From positions 1 to 40,290 of the forward strand of contig JAGXRH010000221.1 in the NCBI GenBank assembly GCA_018335975.1: a stretch of 40,290 nt of DNA, given 5' to 3'. The position numbers and the translations under genes are program-made. Positions 1 through 8,305 of the stretch are shown here, in pieces (positions within the stretch are counted from its first letter, which is position 1; every line of letters begins with the position of its first letter). The stretch is from Ignavibacteriales bacterium (GTDB lineage: Bacteria; Bacteroidota; Ignavibacteria; UBA10030; F1-140-MAGs086). The notes under the pieces are model-generated. The model was not told where the DNA came from and did no database searches. It worked only from the letters and a program-made list of their open reading frames with translations.

Positions 1-20
1 TACGCGGGAAAGTAAATTAC

Positions 21-941
21 TCACGCGATTTGTTCCTTCGTACTTTTCAAAAAATAATATGTCGAAGTTGCAAACACAATCACAGCAACCACACTCGTTC
101 CAAAAAGTTCACTCATCGAGAGTTCTTCCGGTTTTCCCGCAACAAGAAAATCATCGCCGAGATTTAAATACACTGCAAGCGCGGCTAAAAAATTATTGAC
201 GAAGTGTGCTGCAATCGAAACCCAAATGCTTCCCGATTGTGCAACGAGAAAACTAAAATAAATTCCCAGTACGCACAACGGAATAATGAGAAACGGATTC
301 AAATGATACGCGCCGAATAAAATTCCCGTAATGATAAATCCGCGTTTTGTTCCGAGTCCGCGTTCCAAATTTTGCTGCACCAGCCCACGAAACAGAATTT
401 CTTCACATATCGAAGGAACAATCGCAACCACAAATATGACAAACAATAATTCCGGAAATGTGTGCGCCGTTACTAACGATTTAAACATTTCCTCCATCAT
501 TTGTTTGAATGTGTCAATGAGCGATTGAAGTTCTTTCGGCAACGGAATTTTTTCTTGCAGTGTTACGACAACTTGCAATGCTTGACTCAACGAAAACACA
601 CCGATAATCGCCCAAACAATTTGTTCGCCTTTGGGTTTGTTTAATCGGAAGAATTTTTTCAAGTCCGTTGATTGATACCTTGCAAATAATAATGTCGGCA
701 CAAGCAAAAATAGAAATTGCGAAAGCATGGTGGCAATCCGAACACCATTGGTGTTTTCTGAAAAATTCGCGCCAAAGATTCCCACAGCTAACAAACCACC
801 AACTATTTGATACGTGAAGAAAACAACAACAAGCACGAGTAATGCGTACGTCGTGTATGACATTCTAAACTTTGGAGAAATTATGGAAGGTGGAATCTCT
901 ACAATTGATTCAAATGAAATTGGTTCGGAAGTATCAAGCAT
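21..941 (-). CDS. CPBP-family intramembrane metalloprotease (CAAX protease/Rce1-like)
   Basis: A 306-residue, very hydrophobic protein of the inner membrane. The family motifs are present in order: a Glu-Glu pair followed by Arg (ICEEILFRG, E180/E181/R185), a single His in a later helix (H213 in FGAYHLNP), and a C-terminal His with Asn (AAHFVNN, H246/N250). In the Rce1/CPBP family these polar residues form the active site inside the membrane. Substrates of bacterial members are mostly unknown. Some process peptides or prenylated proteins and others protect against bacteriocins, so the cellular role here cannot be assigned. The gene lies 18 bases downstream of the next gene on the same strand and is probably co-transcribed with it. 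The length is normal for the family, so it appears intact. Confidence 0.88.
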   Translation of the reverse strand: MLDTSEPISFESIVEIPPSIISPKFRMSYTTYALLVLVVVFFTYQIVGGLLAVGIFGANFSENTNGVRIATMLSQFLFLLVPTLLFARYQSTDLKKFFRLNKPKGEQIVWAIIGVFSLSQALQVVVTLQEKIPLPKELQSLIDTFKQMMEEMFKSLVTAHTFPELLFVIFVVAIVPSICEEILFRGLVQQNLERGLGTKRGFIITGILFGAYHLNPFLIIPLCVLGIYFSFLVAQSGSIWVSIAAHFVNNFLAALAVYLNLGDDFLVAGKPEELSMSELFGTSVVAVIVFATSTYYFLKSTKEQIA

Positions 942-959
942 TATTGAATCATCAAATAA

Positions 960-1931
960 CTAATAACGATTGACTTTCAACTTAATCATTGCTGCCAGTA
1001 ACGGAATCATAATTTCATGATGACCGACGAAATAAAATCCTTTGCCGTTTCCTTGTGTTGGTCGCAGCATAACATTTTGCGTTGGACGATAATGCAAATT
1101 CATATCGAAAACAGCAGTTGTAAATCCTTTTGCTTTAAATCCAAGATTGCGAGCAACAGTTAATGCTTTCAAAAATACTTCGGGAAGAATTACAGCAGAA
1201 CCAACATTCAATACGACTCCTCCCCCATTCAAATCTTTCACTGCGTTTGCAAAAATCTTAAAATCTCGAAAACTCATCTCACCCGTTGCCGCTCCATCCA
1301 TCGTTGGTTGTTGATGAATAATATCAGTTCCAATCGCCGCGTGAACCGTAACCGAAATATTTTTTTTCAGGCACGTTGCAAGAATAGAATACGAAAGATG
1401 TTTCGCTTTTCGTTCCACAAGTTCAGTTGCTAATGCCTCACCGTAACCATAATTTGTTTCATCAGAATATTTCTTCAATGTCTTATTGATAAACTCTCCC
1501 GTTTCTTTCGACATTCCGAACGTTCCGTCGAGAAGATTCACCGCAACATCTTCAGAAGTATTCCCAAACAATGCGGTTTCTGAATCGTGAATTGCCGCGG
1601 CGCTGTTCATTGCTATTGCAGTGATAATGTTGCGTTCAACCAAATCAATAATGATCGGAGAAAGACCGACTTTAATAACGTGTGCGCCGAGCATTACAAT
1701 TACCGGTAATTTTTTCTTCCGTGAAGAAATAATATCGTCAATCAATGTCCGCAAATCGTTTGCAACTAAAATATGCGGAAGTGATTCAGTGAATTTCGAA
1801 AACGAATTTTCTTTTACATCAAACACTTTCGCAAAATCACTCGGTTGGACTTTGCTTTTTCTATTCGCAATCGAAATCGTTTTGATTTTTGAAAGTGATA
1901 TTTGCTTGTATTGTGATTTTTTCTTTGGCAT
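960..1931 (-). CDS. Conserved protein, possibly deoxyhypusine-synthase-like fold
   Basis: A 323-residue soluble protein with a basic N-terminal tail (MPKKKSQYK). I do not recognise a firm function. The order of segments recalls deoxyhypusine synthase at fold level. A glycine/hydrophobic stretch (GAHVIKVGLSPIIIDLVER) comes first. Then comes a strand ending in small residues and acidic positions (NSAAAIHDSETALFG), and later a strand of the type NGGGVVLNVGSAV preceded by KKNISVTV. The Gly-rich signature and catalytic lysine region of true deoxyhypusine synthases cannot be matched with confidence, and bacteria generally lack eIF5A. A related NAD-binding enzyme is therefore more likely than hypusine formation. 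The start is the first ATG; the upstream gap is a 7-nt-period repeat. Confidence 0.55.
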   Translation of the reverse strand: MPKKKSQYKQISLSKIKTISIANRKSKVQPSDFAKVFDVKENSFSKFTESLPHILVANDLRTLIDDIISSRKKKLPVIVMLGAHVIKVGLSPIIIDLVERNIITAIAMNSAAAIHDSETALFGNTSEDVAVNLLDGTFGMSKETGEFINKTLKKYSDETNYGYGEALATELVERKAKHLSYSILATCLKKNISVTVHAAIGTDIIHQQPTMDGAATGEMSFRDFKIFANAVKDLNGGGVVLNVGSAVILPEVFLKALTVARNLGFKAKGFTTAVFDMNLHYRPTQNVMLRPTQGNGKGFYFVGHHEIMIPLLAAMIKLKVNRY

Positions 1932-1965
1932 AACTTGAAACTATAAACTTGCAACTCGTAACTAT
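1931..1965. repeat. Heptamer-period array 1 (TAACTTG-type)
   Basis: The plus strand reads as five consecutive 7-mers in perfect register: TAACTTG, AAACTAT, AAACTTG, CAACTCG, TAACTAT. The array fills the gap between two minus-strand genes. It touches the start codon of the gene at 960-1931 and contains the stop codon (1962-1964) of the DUF3108 gene. Confidence 0.7.
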
Positions 1966-2753
1966 TTTTTTGCTTTCATTGGATTCTTTATTCCACCATA
2001 CTGCTGCAACTCTGCAACAATCGAACCAATAATAATTTTCGACGACATTTTAACCGGAATTTTATTTTCGTCATCCGATAGCCAAACCGTCATATTGCCG
2101 CTATTCTTAAACAACCCACCTTCACGGATAATCGGCTGAATTTTCAGTGTACGAAATTCTCCCGCACCAACATCAATATCTTCTTTTCCAAAATATTTTA
2201 CGTCGAGTGTGTACGTAGAATCCTTGTAAAAATTTTGCAAATGGATTTCATCATTTGGCTTCATTGTAGAAAAGTCAACCGTGCGGCAAAAATAAAAAGC
2301 GGACACAATATCGTGAACATATTCGGGAATTGAAATCGTCTTCAGTTCATCGTTCACTTTTGTAATTGCAAAATGATACCGTTGGTCAAACTCTGCAATA
2401 AAATCTCTCCGATAACCTCCTTCGCGAATATGTTGCTCAAATTGCCAGGGGAAAATTCCCTTTACGTCAACAAAGGTAAAATACGAATCACGCACAGTAT
2501 AAATCCAATCGAAACTTTTCGCCGAACGAACGCGCACCGCAATTTTGTAACATTGATATTCATTCAACATTTCAATTGTAGGAATTTCCATTATCGCTAC
2601 TCCTGCTGTGATAAAACCATAATCAATATCGAAGACTAATTTTTCACCGAGCGTAAATGCGTTGTTCTTGATAGTGCGAAAAGAAAATGCGGTATCGGTT
2701 TGTGTTTGTGCATTAATTACAAATAAGAACACGAATAAAAGATGAATTGTCAC
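1962..2753 (-). CDS. Secreted DUF3108-domain protein
   Basis: A 263-residue exported protein whose body matches the DUF3108 pattern. It has an N-terminal GEKLVFDIDYGFITAG segment and a long beta-rich domain ending in IPVKMSSKIIIGSI, in which the protein sits in the cell envelope and its function is unknown. The open frame extends upstream to 2819, but that extension only translates a dispersed palindromic repeat. I therefore place the start at the GTG at 2753, which is followed at once by a good signal peptide (MTIHLLFVFLFVINAQTQ). The GTG lies in the terminal bases of the repeat, so the repeat appears to supply the start codon. It lies just downstream of a glycosyltransferase gene, which fits an envelope role. 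Confidence 0.75.
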   Translation of the reverse strand: MTIHLLFVFLFVINAQTQTDTAFSFRTIKNNAFTLGEKLVFDIDYGFITAGVAIMEIPTIEMLNEYQCYKIAVRVRSAKSFDWIYTVRDSYFTFVDVKGIFPWQFEQHIREGGYRRDFIAEFDQRYHFAITKVNDELKTISIPEYVHDIVSAFYFCRTVDFSTMKPNDEIHLQNFYKDSTYTLDVKYFGKEDIDVGAGEFRTLKIQPIIREGGLFKNSGNMTVWLSDDENKIPVKMSSKIIIGSIVAELQQYGGIKNPMKAKK

Positions 2754-2817
2754 CCTGAGCGGAGCGAAGGGTCTTGTTAAATGTTGAGTAGGTTCTTCGC
2801 TTCGCTCAAAATGACAC
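2747..2817. repeat. Dispersed imperfect palindrome, ERSEE-type, copy A
   Basis: About 70 bases with inverted ends (TTGTCACCCTGAGCG at the left, CGCTCAAAATGACA at the right) and internal GAGCGAAG/CTTCGCTC arms. Translated, it gives the familiar CHFERSEE...LRVT peptide, which is a repeat and not a protein. A second copy lies at 14719-14789. This copy spans the end of the glycosyltransferase gene, whose stop TGA is at 2806-2808, and the likely GTG start of the DUF3108 gene. Confidence 0.85.
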
Positions 2818-3843
2818 ATGGAGTTTAGTTTTTATTGATTCAAAAACTTCATCAATGGTAATCGAATTCATACACTCGCAATCATTCGATGAAATACATT
2901 TATTACAATCGAACGATTTGTTCTTCGGAGAAAATTCAATTTTGTTTTCCGTGTACGCTCCCCAACGTGTTGAACTCAAATGCGGAATTTGCGGAAAGAA
3001 ACCAACAGTAAAAGTTCCCACGGCAGCAGCAAGATGTAGAGGTCCAGTGGAATTTGATACAAACATTTTGGCAAGCGAAATAAGCGCAATAAATTCTTTG
3101 AGCGAAAGTGTTTCAGCCAATACGATTGCATTCTCGCCAATCATTTGCGAAACATTGTGCATCATTTCTTTTTCTTTCACTCCTCCGCTGATAAGAATTT
3201 TTGTTTGTGGAATTTCTGCAATGCGTTTTCCTAATAAACCAAAATATTTCCAATGCCAACTTCTCGATGAACCACCACTTCCGGGATGAAGAATAACCAG
3301 TGAATCTGTGGCGACAATATTTTTTTGTTGTAAAAGATGCTGAACTTTTTCTTTTGCAACTTCATCAACTAATAGTTTTGGGAATATTTTTTCTTTCGGA
3401 ACCGCATCAAGCGGAGAAAGTAAATTCAGATTGTATTCAAGTTCGTGTTTGTTTCCGTTTTTGCGATGCTCGTACACTTTTTTATTGAAGAGAAAAGAAT
3501 ACAAACGATAACCGGTTCCAACGCGAATCGGAATTCGAGCAAGAAAAAAAAGCAATGCCAATCGCCACGAGGGTTTTACAACAACAACTGTATCGAATTT
3601 TCTTTCTCGAATAGTTTTCACCATTTGAAAGAATGAAACATTGTCGTAAAATATTGTTTCTATATAATCGGAATATGAACTTACAACATCCGCAGTGTAA
3701 CGACTGATGAGCATTGAAATTTTGGAATTGGGAAATCGTTTTTTGAGCGCAGTAACAAGCGGAAGCGTGAGAACAACGTCGCCAATTCTATCCGTGCGAA
3801 CGATGAGGATGCGTTGAAATTCGCTCACTTTAAATCTGAACAA
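2806..3843 (-). CDS. Glycosyltransferase family 9 (heptosyltransferase-like)
   Basis: A 345-residue cytoplasmic enzyme of the GT-B fold that most likely adds a heptose or similar sugar to lipopolysaccharide at the inner membrane. The N-terminal signature ILIVRTDRIGDVVLTLPL binds the acceptor side. The C-terminal half carries the donor-binding motifs HPGSGGSSRSWHWKYF and SNSTGPLHLAAAVGT, both diagnostic of family 9. Length is typical. The last four codons and the stop are encoded in a dispersed repeat, so the original C-terminus may have been slightly altered. The 5' end overlaps the nucleotidyltransferase gene by 19 bases, which suggests translational coupling. The acceptor sugar cannot be told from sequence. 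Confidence 0.9.
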   Translation of the reverse strand: MFRFKVSEFQRILIVRTDRIGDVVLTLPLVTALKKRFPNSKISMLISRYTADVVSSYSDYIETIFYDNVSFFQMVKTIRERKFDTVVVVKPSWRLALLFFLARIPIRVGTGYRLYSFLFNKKVYEHRKNGNKHELEYNLNLLSPLDAVPKEKIFPKLLVDEVAKEKVQHLLQQKNIVATDSLVILHPGSGGSSRSWHWKYFGLLGKRIAEIPQTKILISGGVKEKEMMHNVSQMIGENAIVLAETLSLKEFIALISLAKMFVSNSTGPLHLAAAVGTFTVGFFPQIPHLSSTRWGAYTENKIEFSPKNKSFDCNKCISSNDCECMNSITIDEVFESIKTKLHVSF

Positions 3844-4373
3844 ATTTGTTGGAATAGTTGAACAAGACTTTTTTGCAATGCGTTATCAAAATCGCTCAGT
3901 GTTTCTTCAATAAACTTTTTATCAAAGATTGGAGTGCGTAAAATTATTCCTTCTACATCTTGAATATCTCGCGGTCTCCCGGCAAAAATTTTGTGAATAA
4001 TTACATCTTCTACTGCTGCGTATCGAACGGGAATATCTTCTACCAAAACGATATTTGCTCGTTCAATCGCTGCGCGTTCATACGGTGTAAAAGAAAAAAT
4101 AAAATCCACACCAATTCCGCTTTCAGTGTCTATTGTTGGAAATACATTTGTCTCCTTTACAAACGCTTCATCCACTTTTGAACGCAATAATAATTTTTCT
4201 GCGAGAGTTTTTATTATGGGAAACTGAGAAGAATCAACGCCTAATGTAATATCTATATCTTTTGTAAATCGTGGTTCGCCATAGAGAAGAACTGCTCTTC
4301 CTCCAATAATTATATATGGAATATTTGCACGATGAAGCGCGCGAACAACTTTAACGAGTTCTTTTTGTAACAT
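3825..4373 (-). CDS. Small nucleotidyltransferase (AbiEii/MNT-like)
   Basis: A 182-residue protein of the polymerase-beta-type nucleotidyltransferase superfamily. The active-site signature is clear: GGRAVLLYG followed by RFTKDIDITL, where the Gly-Gly pair and the two acidic residues (D39, D41) bind nucleotide and metal. A third acidic residue is probably in GVDFIFSF. The C-terminal VEDVIIHKIFAGRPRD helix is typical of AbiEii and related toxin-type transferases. Such proteins often act in toxin-antitoxin or phage-defence pairs, or have unknown housekeeping roles. The 71-residue gene upstream overlaps it by 23 bases and may be its partner. It sits inside an LPS-type gene run, so it may have been acquired. 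Confidence 0.8.
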   Translation of the reverse strand: MLQKELVKVVRALHRANIPYIIIGGRAVLLYGEPRFTKDIDITLGVDSSQFPIIKTLAEKLLLRSKVDEAFVKETNVFPTIDTESGIGVDFIFSFTPYERAAIERANIVLVEDIPVRYAAVEDVIIHKIFAGRPRDIQDVEGIILRTPIFDKKFIEETLSDFDNALQKSLVQLFQQICSDLK

Positions 4374-4566
4374 CGGTATTCATTATTTTAGCCAATGCAA
4401 TTTTCTCCTCAATGTTTTCCATTTCATTCATAGAAGTAAAATGACCAAAATGCTTTGCCTCATCGTACATTCCATTATAGATTGCAAATTTTTGTTCTAA
4501 TGTCAGTGGATTATTCTTTGCAAACTCGCGCTCGTATTGTTCAACTAAATGAGGATTGGTAATCAT
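4351..4566 (-). CDS. Small protein, candidate partner of the nucleotidyltransferase
   Basis: A 71-residue, charged, probably helical protein (EREFAKNNPLTLEQKFAIYN and MNEMENIEEKIALAKIM are predicted helices). I do not recognise the family. It overlaps the downstream nucleotidyltransferase gene by 23 bases, the tight arrangement of antitoxin-toxin or two-subunit pairs. Its ATG overlaps the stop of a 21-codon reading frame upstream in an ATGA arrangement. A role as antitoxin or regulatory subunit is inferred from context only. Confidence 0.6.
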   Translation of the reverse strand: MITNPHLVEQYEREFAKNNPLTLEQKFAIYNGMYDEAKHFGHFTSMNEMENIEEKIALAKIMNTDVTKRTR

Positions 4567-4628
4567 ATCATATTTTCTATTTCATCAACGAGATGATGAA
4601 CATTTGATTTTAATTCTTGGAGTTGCAT
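4563..4628 (-). CDS. Possible 21-residue leader or relic of an antitoxin
   Basis: A 21-codon frame starting with ATG at 4628 and ending in a TGA that overlaps the next ATG (ATGA). The peptide MQLQELKSNVHHLVDEIENM resembles the N-terminus of the small helical antitoxin-like proteins that precede RelE/NTase toxins. It may be a truncated relic or a short translated leader coupled to the 71-residue gene. Evidence is position and resemblance only. Confidence 0.3.
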   Translation of the reverse strand: MQLQELKSNVHHLVDEIENMI

Positions 4629-4668
4629 AGATGTAAGTTCTTTAAAAATGATGATTATGAAAAAGATT

Positions 4669-5196
4669 TTACTTCAGCTTAAACTTAAATGGAATATCAA
4701 CTGACACTTCTACAGGATGTCCTTTCATTATTGCCGGCGAAAATATGAATTGTTTTGCCGCTTCAAGCGCAGGGCGAATAAATATAACATCATCACTTTT
4801 TGTCAATCTAACTTTCTTCACTTTTCCTAAAGTATCCAACCACGCTTTCACATACACAACCCCTTCTAATTTATTTTTCAAAGCAGTGTCTGGATAAACT
4901 GGCTCAATTCTTTTTATTATTTTTGGGCCAATATCGTACGGAATAAAACTAGGAAAAGAATCTAAATCTGGAACAGTCGGCGTTGGGATTTCCCGACCAA
5001 CAAAAGCACGACTGGTATCTTTTGGTAAGTTTTCCGTTTTCGTCCCCCTCTCTTTCCGGAATTTTTCCTTCTCGAGTATTTTCTTTTGAATCCAATTATT
5101 TTTTAGTGAATCATAAAATTTATTTTGAGATTGAACCGTTGAAAAAAATAAAAATAGTAATGCTACGATTGTTGAAGTGAAAAGATATTTTTTCAT
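4669..5196 (-). CDS. Secreted TonB C-terminal-domain protein
   Basis: A 175-residue protein with an N-terminal signal peptide (LFTSTIVALLFLFFSTVQSQ), a polar linker, and a TonB C-terminal domain over roughly residues 90-175. The domain shows IEPVYPDTALKNKLEG, a VYVKAWLDTLGKVKKV strand and the closing ALEAAKQFIFSPA helix-strand. In classical TonB this domain contacts the TonB box of outer-membrane receptors and the protein is held by an N-terminal membrane anchor. Here the N-terminus looks like a cleavable signal, so it may be a free periplasmic protein rather than an energy transducer. It lies 26 bases downstream of tpiA, on the same strand. Confidence 0.78.
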   Translation of the reverse strand: MKKYLFTSTIVALLFLFFSTVQSQNKFYDSLKNNWIQKKILEKEKFRKERGTKTENLPKDTSRAFVGREIPTPTVPDLDSFPSFIPYDIGPKIIKRIEPVYPDTALKNKLEGVVYVKAWLDTLGKVKKVRLTKSDDVIFIRPALEAAKQFIFSPAIMKGHPVEVSVDIPFKFKLK

Positions 5197-5222
5197 AGCG
5201 TGAACATTTAGTGATGATAATT

Positions 5223-5990
5223 CTACTTCGACGCTTCCACTCCCGCTTTCACAATTGCGGCAAACGAGTCGGCTTTCAAACTTGCGCCGCCAACTAACGC
5301 GCCATCAATATCAGATTGCGATAATAATTCCAGCGCATTTTTTTCATTCACGCTTCCGCCGTATTGAATGATGAGTTGCTCGGCAATTGCCCACGTGTAC
5401 ATTTGTGCGACAAGTTTGCGAATAAGTTTATGCACCTGATTCGCTTGTTCCGTTGTTGCAGTTTTTCCCGTTCCGATTGCCCACACCGGTTCGTACGCAA
5501 TCACAACATCTTCCATATCCGTTGCAGAAAGTCCCGCGAGAACGCCTTTTACTTGCGCGGTAATCACTGCATCCGTAACATTGCTTTCCCGTTCTTCCAA
5601 TGTTTCGCCGACGCAAATAATCGGAACAAGTTGCGATGCAAGCGCTTTCTTCGCTTTTAAATTTATGTATTCGTTCGTCTCTTTGAAATATTGTCTTCGC
5701 TCCGAATGACCGAGAATAACGCTCGTGCATCCAACGGATTTCAACATTCGCGCGGAAATTTCTCCGGTGAATGCGCCGTCATCTTTATCGTTCATATTTT
5801 GCGCGCCAAGTTTCATCGGCGAATCTTTGAGCAATGTGTTTGCAATAACGAGCGAAATGTACGGCGGACAAAGAAGCACGCCAACCTTTTCATTCGTTGT
5901 TACTTTGTGTTTCAGTTCATCAATTAAATTTGCGGACTCGTGAATGTCCTTGTTCATTTTCCAGTTGCCGGCGATTAGTTTGTTACGCAT
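5223..5990 (-). CDS. tpiA: Triosephosphate isomerase
   Basis: A 255-residue cytoplasmic TIM-barrel enzyme that interconverts dihydroxyacetone phosphate and glyceraldehyde 3-phosphate in glycolysis and gluconeogenesis. The catalytic elements are all present: the N-terminal lysine in AGNWKMN, the histidine in VILGHSERR, and the glutamate in the PROSITE signature AYEPVWAIGTG. The phosphate-binding ends QYGGSVNEKNA and GALVGGASLK are also present. Length and start are standard. A degenerate CTTAGTG-type repeat lies just upstream of the start, at 6020-6092. Confidence 0.98.
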   Translation of the reverse strand: MRNKLIAGNWKMNKDIHESANLIDELKHKVTTNEKVGVLLCPPYISLVIANTLLKDSPMKLGAQNMNDKDDGAFTGEISARMLKSVGCTSVILGHSERRQYFKETNEYINLKAKKALASQLVPIICVGETLEERESNVTDAVITAQVKGVLAGLSATDMEDVVIAYEPVWAIGTGKTATTEQANQVHKLIRKLVAQMYTWAIAEQLIIQYGGSVNEKNALELLSQSDIDGALVGGASLKADSFAAIVKAGVEASK

Positions 5991-6019
5991 AGAATTATTT
6001 GTTTAGTGGTGGATAATTT

Positions 6020-6092
6020 CCTTAGTGTTTCTTTGTGCCCTTCGTGCCTTTGTGGTTAAAAAATTAAAACACCAAGACACAAAGTCACCAAG
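6020..6092. repeat. CTTAGTG-type inverted intergenic repeat, copy 1
   Basis: Plus-strand CTTAGTGTTTCTTTGTGCCC continues to TGTGGTTA. After an AT-rich centre, an inverted related arm follows (ACACCAAGACACAAAG). Two related copies lie at 19005-19086 and 34595-34666. It fills the gap between gatB and tpiA. Confidence 0.75.
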
Positions 6093-6093
6093 T

Positions 6094-7581
6094 TTATTTT
6101 TTCATTTCTTCAAGATATTTTTTCAAAATTTCGTTAACTACTTTTGGATTTCCTTTGCCCTTCATCTCTCTCATTATTTCACCAACGAAAAATCCTAATA
6201 CTTTTTCAACTCCAGACAAATATTTTTCGATGTGAGGTTTATTTTCCGAACGTGCTAGTATTTGTTTAATAACAATTTCTATCTCATTTGCATCCGAAAC
6301 TTGCACGAGTCCTTTGCGTTCAACAATGGATTTTGGTTCTTCATTATTATTTAGCATTTCTTCAAAGACATCTTTCGCAAGTTTGCTACTTATTGTTCCA
6401 TTATCAATCAGCGAAACAAGTTTTCCAATATTGATTGGAGCAATTGGAAAGTTTAGTATCGAAATATTCCTCTCACTCACAACTCGCAACACATCCGTCA
6501 TTATCCAATTACTGATGGATTTGAAATTTTCTTTTGTCTTGTTTGTCCGAAGGACTCCCTGCGGAGAAAGTCCGGGGAGTGCGTTTTCAAAATAATCAGC
6601 GTAACTTTTTTCTTGTGTGAGAACATCAGCATCGTATTTCGGTAAATGATATTCAGAAATAAATCTCTCACGTCGCCTTGTCGGATGTTCTGATAAATTT
6701 GTTTTCACTTTTGCAATCCATTTTTCATCAACAATTACCGGCACCAAATCGGGGTCGGGAAAATATCTATAATCGTGCGCTTCTTCTTTGCTTCGCATTG
6801 AATACGAAATTTGTTTATCCGCATCCCACAATAATGTTTCTTGCACAACATTTCCGCCGCTTTCCACAATTGCAATTTGACGACTGATTTCATATTCAAT
6901 CGCGCGTTCAACGTTGCGGAAGGAATTCATATTTTTTATTTCCGCTTTCGTTCCCAATGTCGTTTCACCTTTTTTCCGAATGGAAACATTTGCATCGCAG
7001 CGCAGACTTCCTTCCTCCATATTGCCGTCGCAAATTTCGAGATATGTTACGAGTTGTCGAACTTTTTGCAAATACCGCGACGCATCTTTTGCAGAACGAA
7101 TATCCGGCTCGCTCACAATTTCAATCAACGGAGTTCCGCAGCGATTCACATCAACAAACGTATCAACGCCAACATCGTGAATAAGTTTTCCCGCATCTTC
7201 TTCCATGTGAATGCGTGTTAAACCGATTTTCTTTTTCACTCCCTCATCACTTTCAATTTCCACAAAACCAAATTCGCAAATCGGTTCTTCATATTGCGAA
7301 ATCTGATAACCTTTCGGCAAATCGGGATAGAAATAATTTTTCCGTGCAAAAATCGAACGCTTTCGAATTGTGCAATCCGTTGCGATTCCCATTTTCAAAA
7401 TAAACTCAACAAGGTTTTTATTCAATACCGGCAATGTTCCCGGCATTCCCAAACACACGGGACAAACATTAGTATTTGGTTCGTTGCCAAATTTAATGGT
7501 GCAAGAACAAAATGCTTTTGTGTTTGTGCGAAGTTGCGCGTGAACTTCAAGACCGATAACTGCTTCGAAGTTTTCTTTCAT
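6094..7581 (-). CDS. gatB: Asp-tRNA(Asn)/Glu-tRNA(Gln) amidotransferase subunit B
   Basis: A 495-residue subunit of the GatCAB complex, which converts misacylated Asp-tRNA(Asn) or Glu-tRNA(Gln) to the amide form. Subunit B holds the kinase site and the tRNA-binding tail. The N-terminal signature [20 protein letters not shown] and the zinc-site cysteines (CSC...CPVCLG) are present. So are the family core [18 protein letters not shown] and the [20 protein letters not shown] motif. The C-terminal YqeY-like helical tail is complete. gatA and gatC are not in this window. Because a glutaminyl-tRNA synthetase is encoded 0.7 kb away, GatCAB here may serve mainly Asn-tRNA formation. Confidence 0.97.
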   Translation of the reverse strand: MKENFEAVIGLEVHAQLRTNTKAFCSCTIKFGNEPNTNVCPVCLGMPGTLPVLNKNLVEFILKMGIATDCTIRKRSIFARKNYFYPDLPKGYQISQYEEPICEFGFVEIESDEGVKKKIGLTRIHMEEDAGKLIHDVGVDTFVDVNRCGTPLIEIVSEPDIRSAKDASRYLQKVRQLVTYLEICDGNMEEGSLRCDANVSIRKKGETTLGTKAEIKNMNSFRNVERAIEYEISRQIAIVESGGNVVQETLLWDADKQISYSMRSKEEAHDYRYFPDPDLVPVIVDEKWIAKVKTNLSEHPTRRRERFISEYHLPKYDADVLTQEKSYADYFENALPGLSPQGVLRTNKTKENFKSISNWIMTDVLRVVSERNISILNFPIAPINIGKLVSLIDNGTISSKLAKDVFEEMLNNNEEPKSIVERKGLVQVSDANEIEIVIKQILARSENKPHIEKYLSGVEKVLGFFVGEIMREMKGKGNPKVVNEILKKYLEEMKK

Positions 7582-7632
7582 ACATTAATGCGGGAGAAAA
7601 ATAAGCGAAATTGGTTTGAAGTAAAAATAGTA

Positions 7633-7662
7633 AAGGCGATTTCGTTTTTACAAAATCGCCTT
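7633..7662 (-). terminator. Likely intrinsic terminator downstream of the DinB-like gene
   Basis: A perfect 10-bp stem (AAGGCGATTT paired with AAATCGCCTT) with a 10-nt loop. Read on the minus strand, it is followed by a T-rich stretch. It stands 35 bases past the stop of the gene at 7698-8240 and before gatB, so it probably ends that transcript. Confidence 0.5.
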
Positions 7663-7697
7663 CAAACACCTCTCTCATTCAACTACAATTTTTTCGA

Positions 7698-8240
7698 CTA
7701 TTTTCTCAACCATTTTTTTCTCAGCGCTTCAATCTGCATTAAATGATTTAGGTCGTGTCCCGCAACAAGGCGAATCATAAATTCCACGGTTTCTTTGCCG
7801 CGCTCTTGATGAATACCGAATCGCTCCAATTCATTCTTAGAAAGTGAAGAATAAATGGAAACGTGAAATTTTCGCAAAGCAGTAAATGCTTCCAATGCGT
7901 TCTTTACATCACGGGAATTGTAGCGATGATTTTTCACCCAATCATCTTGTTCAATCGGCTGCAACGGCGAACCACTTTCCGAAAGGGATAATCGAATTCG
8001 AAATCCTAAAATCAACTCCGTATCACCGAGATGACCGATGATTTCGGCAATTGACCATTTGTTTTTTCCCGGACGTTTAGTAAGTTGTCCTTTTGAAAGT
8101 CCTTTGACAAGTTTTTTTAACTTGTTCGGCGTTTCGGATAAAACTTGAATTACCTCTTTTCCAATCGTGTTGGAAAGAATGCGTTTCGTGTATTCGTTGG
8201 TTACGTGTTCGACCGATTTTAGTGATTTGATGTTGGACAT
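7698..8240 (-). CDS. DinB-fold protein (DinB_2-like)
   Basis: A 180-residue four-helix-bundle protein of the DinB/YfiT superfamily, members of which are metal-dependent thiol transferases or of unknown function. Visible family marks are KNKWSIAEIIGHLGDTE early in the protein, whose His can bind metal, and the C-terminal AGHDLNHLMQIEAL with further metal-ligand histidines. A longer N-terminal section of about 35 residues precedes the bundle. The start ATG at 8240 abuts a 7-nt-period repeat, and a terminator follows the stop. A second, only distantly related DinB-fold gene lies at 11421-11888, on the other side of glnS-gltX. Confidence 0.75.
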   Translation of the reverse strand: MSNIKSLKSVEHVTNEYTKRILSNTIGKEVIQVLSETPNKLKKLVKGLSKGQLTKRPGKNKWSIAEIIGHLGDTELILGFRIRLSLSESGSPLQPIEQDDWVKNHRYNSRDVKNALEAFTALRKFHVSIYSSLSKNELERFGIHQERGKETVEFMIRLVAGHDLNHLMQIEALRKKWLRK

Positions 8241-8242
8241 AA

Positions 8243-8305
8243 TTTTATTTTAGATTTTAGATTTATTCTTCTTACTTCTTACTTCTGGCTTCTTACTTCT
8301 TTTCA
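8243..8305. repeat. Heptamer-period array 2 (TTAGATT then CTTACTT)
   Basis: Nine consecutive 7-mers stay in register: TTTTATT, TTAGATT twice, TATTCTT, CTTACTT twice, CTGGCTT, CTTACTT, CTTTTCA. The unit sequence changes midway but the 7-nt phase does not. The stop codon of glnS (8293-8295) lies inside the array. Confidence 0.75.

Noticed and set aside
2754-2819. N-terminal extension CHFERSEE... of the DUF3108 frame
   Set aside because: It is translation of a dispersed palindromic repeat also found at 14719-14789; the signal peptide begins after it.
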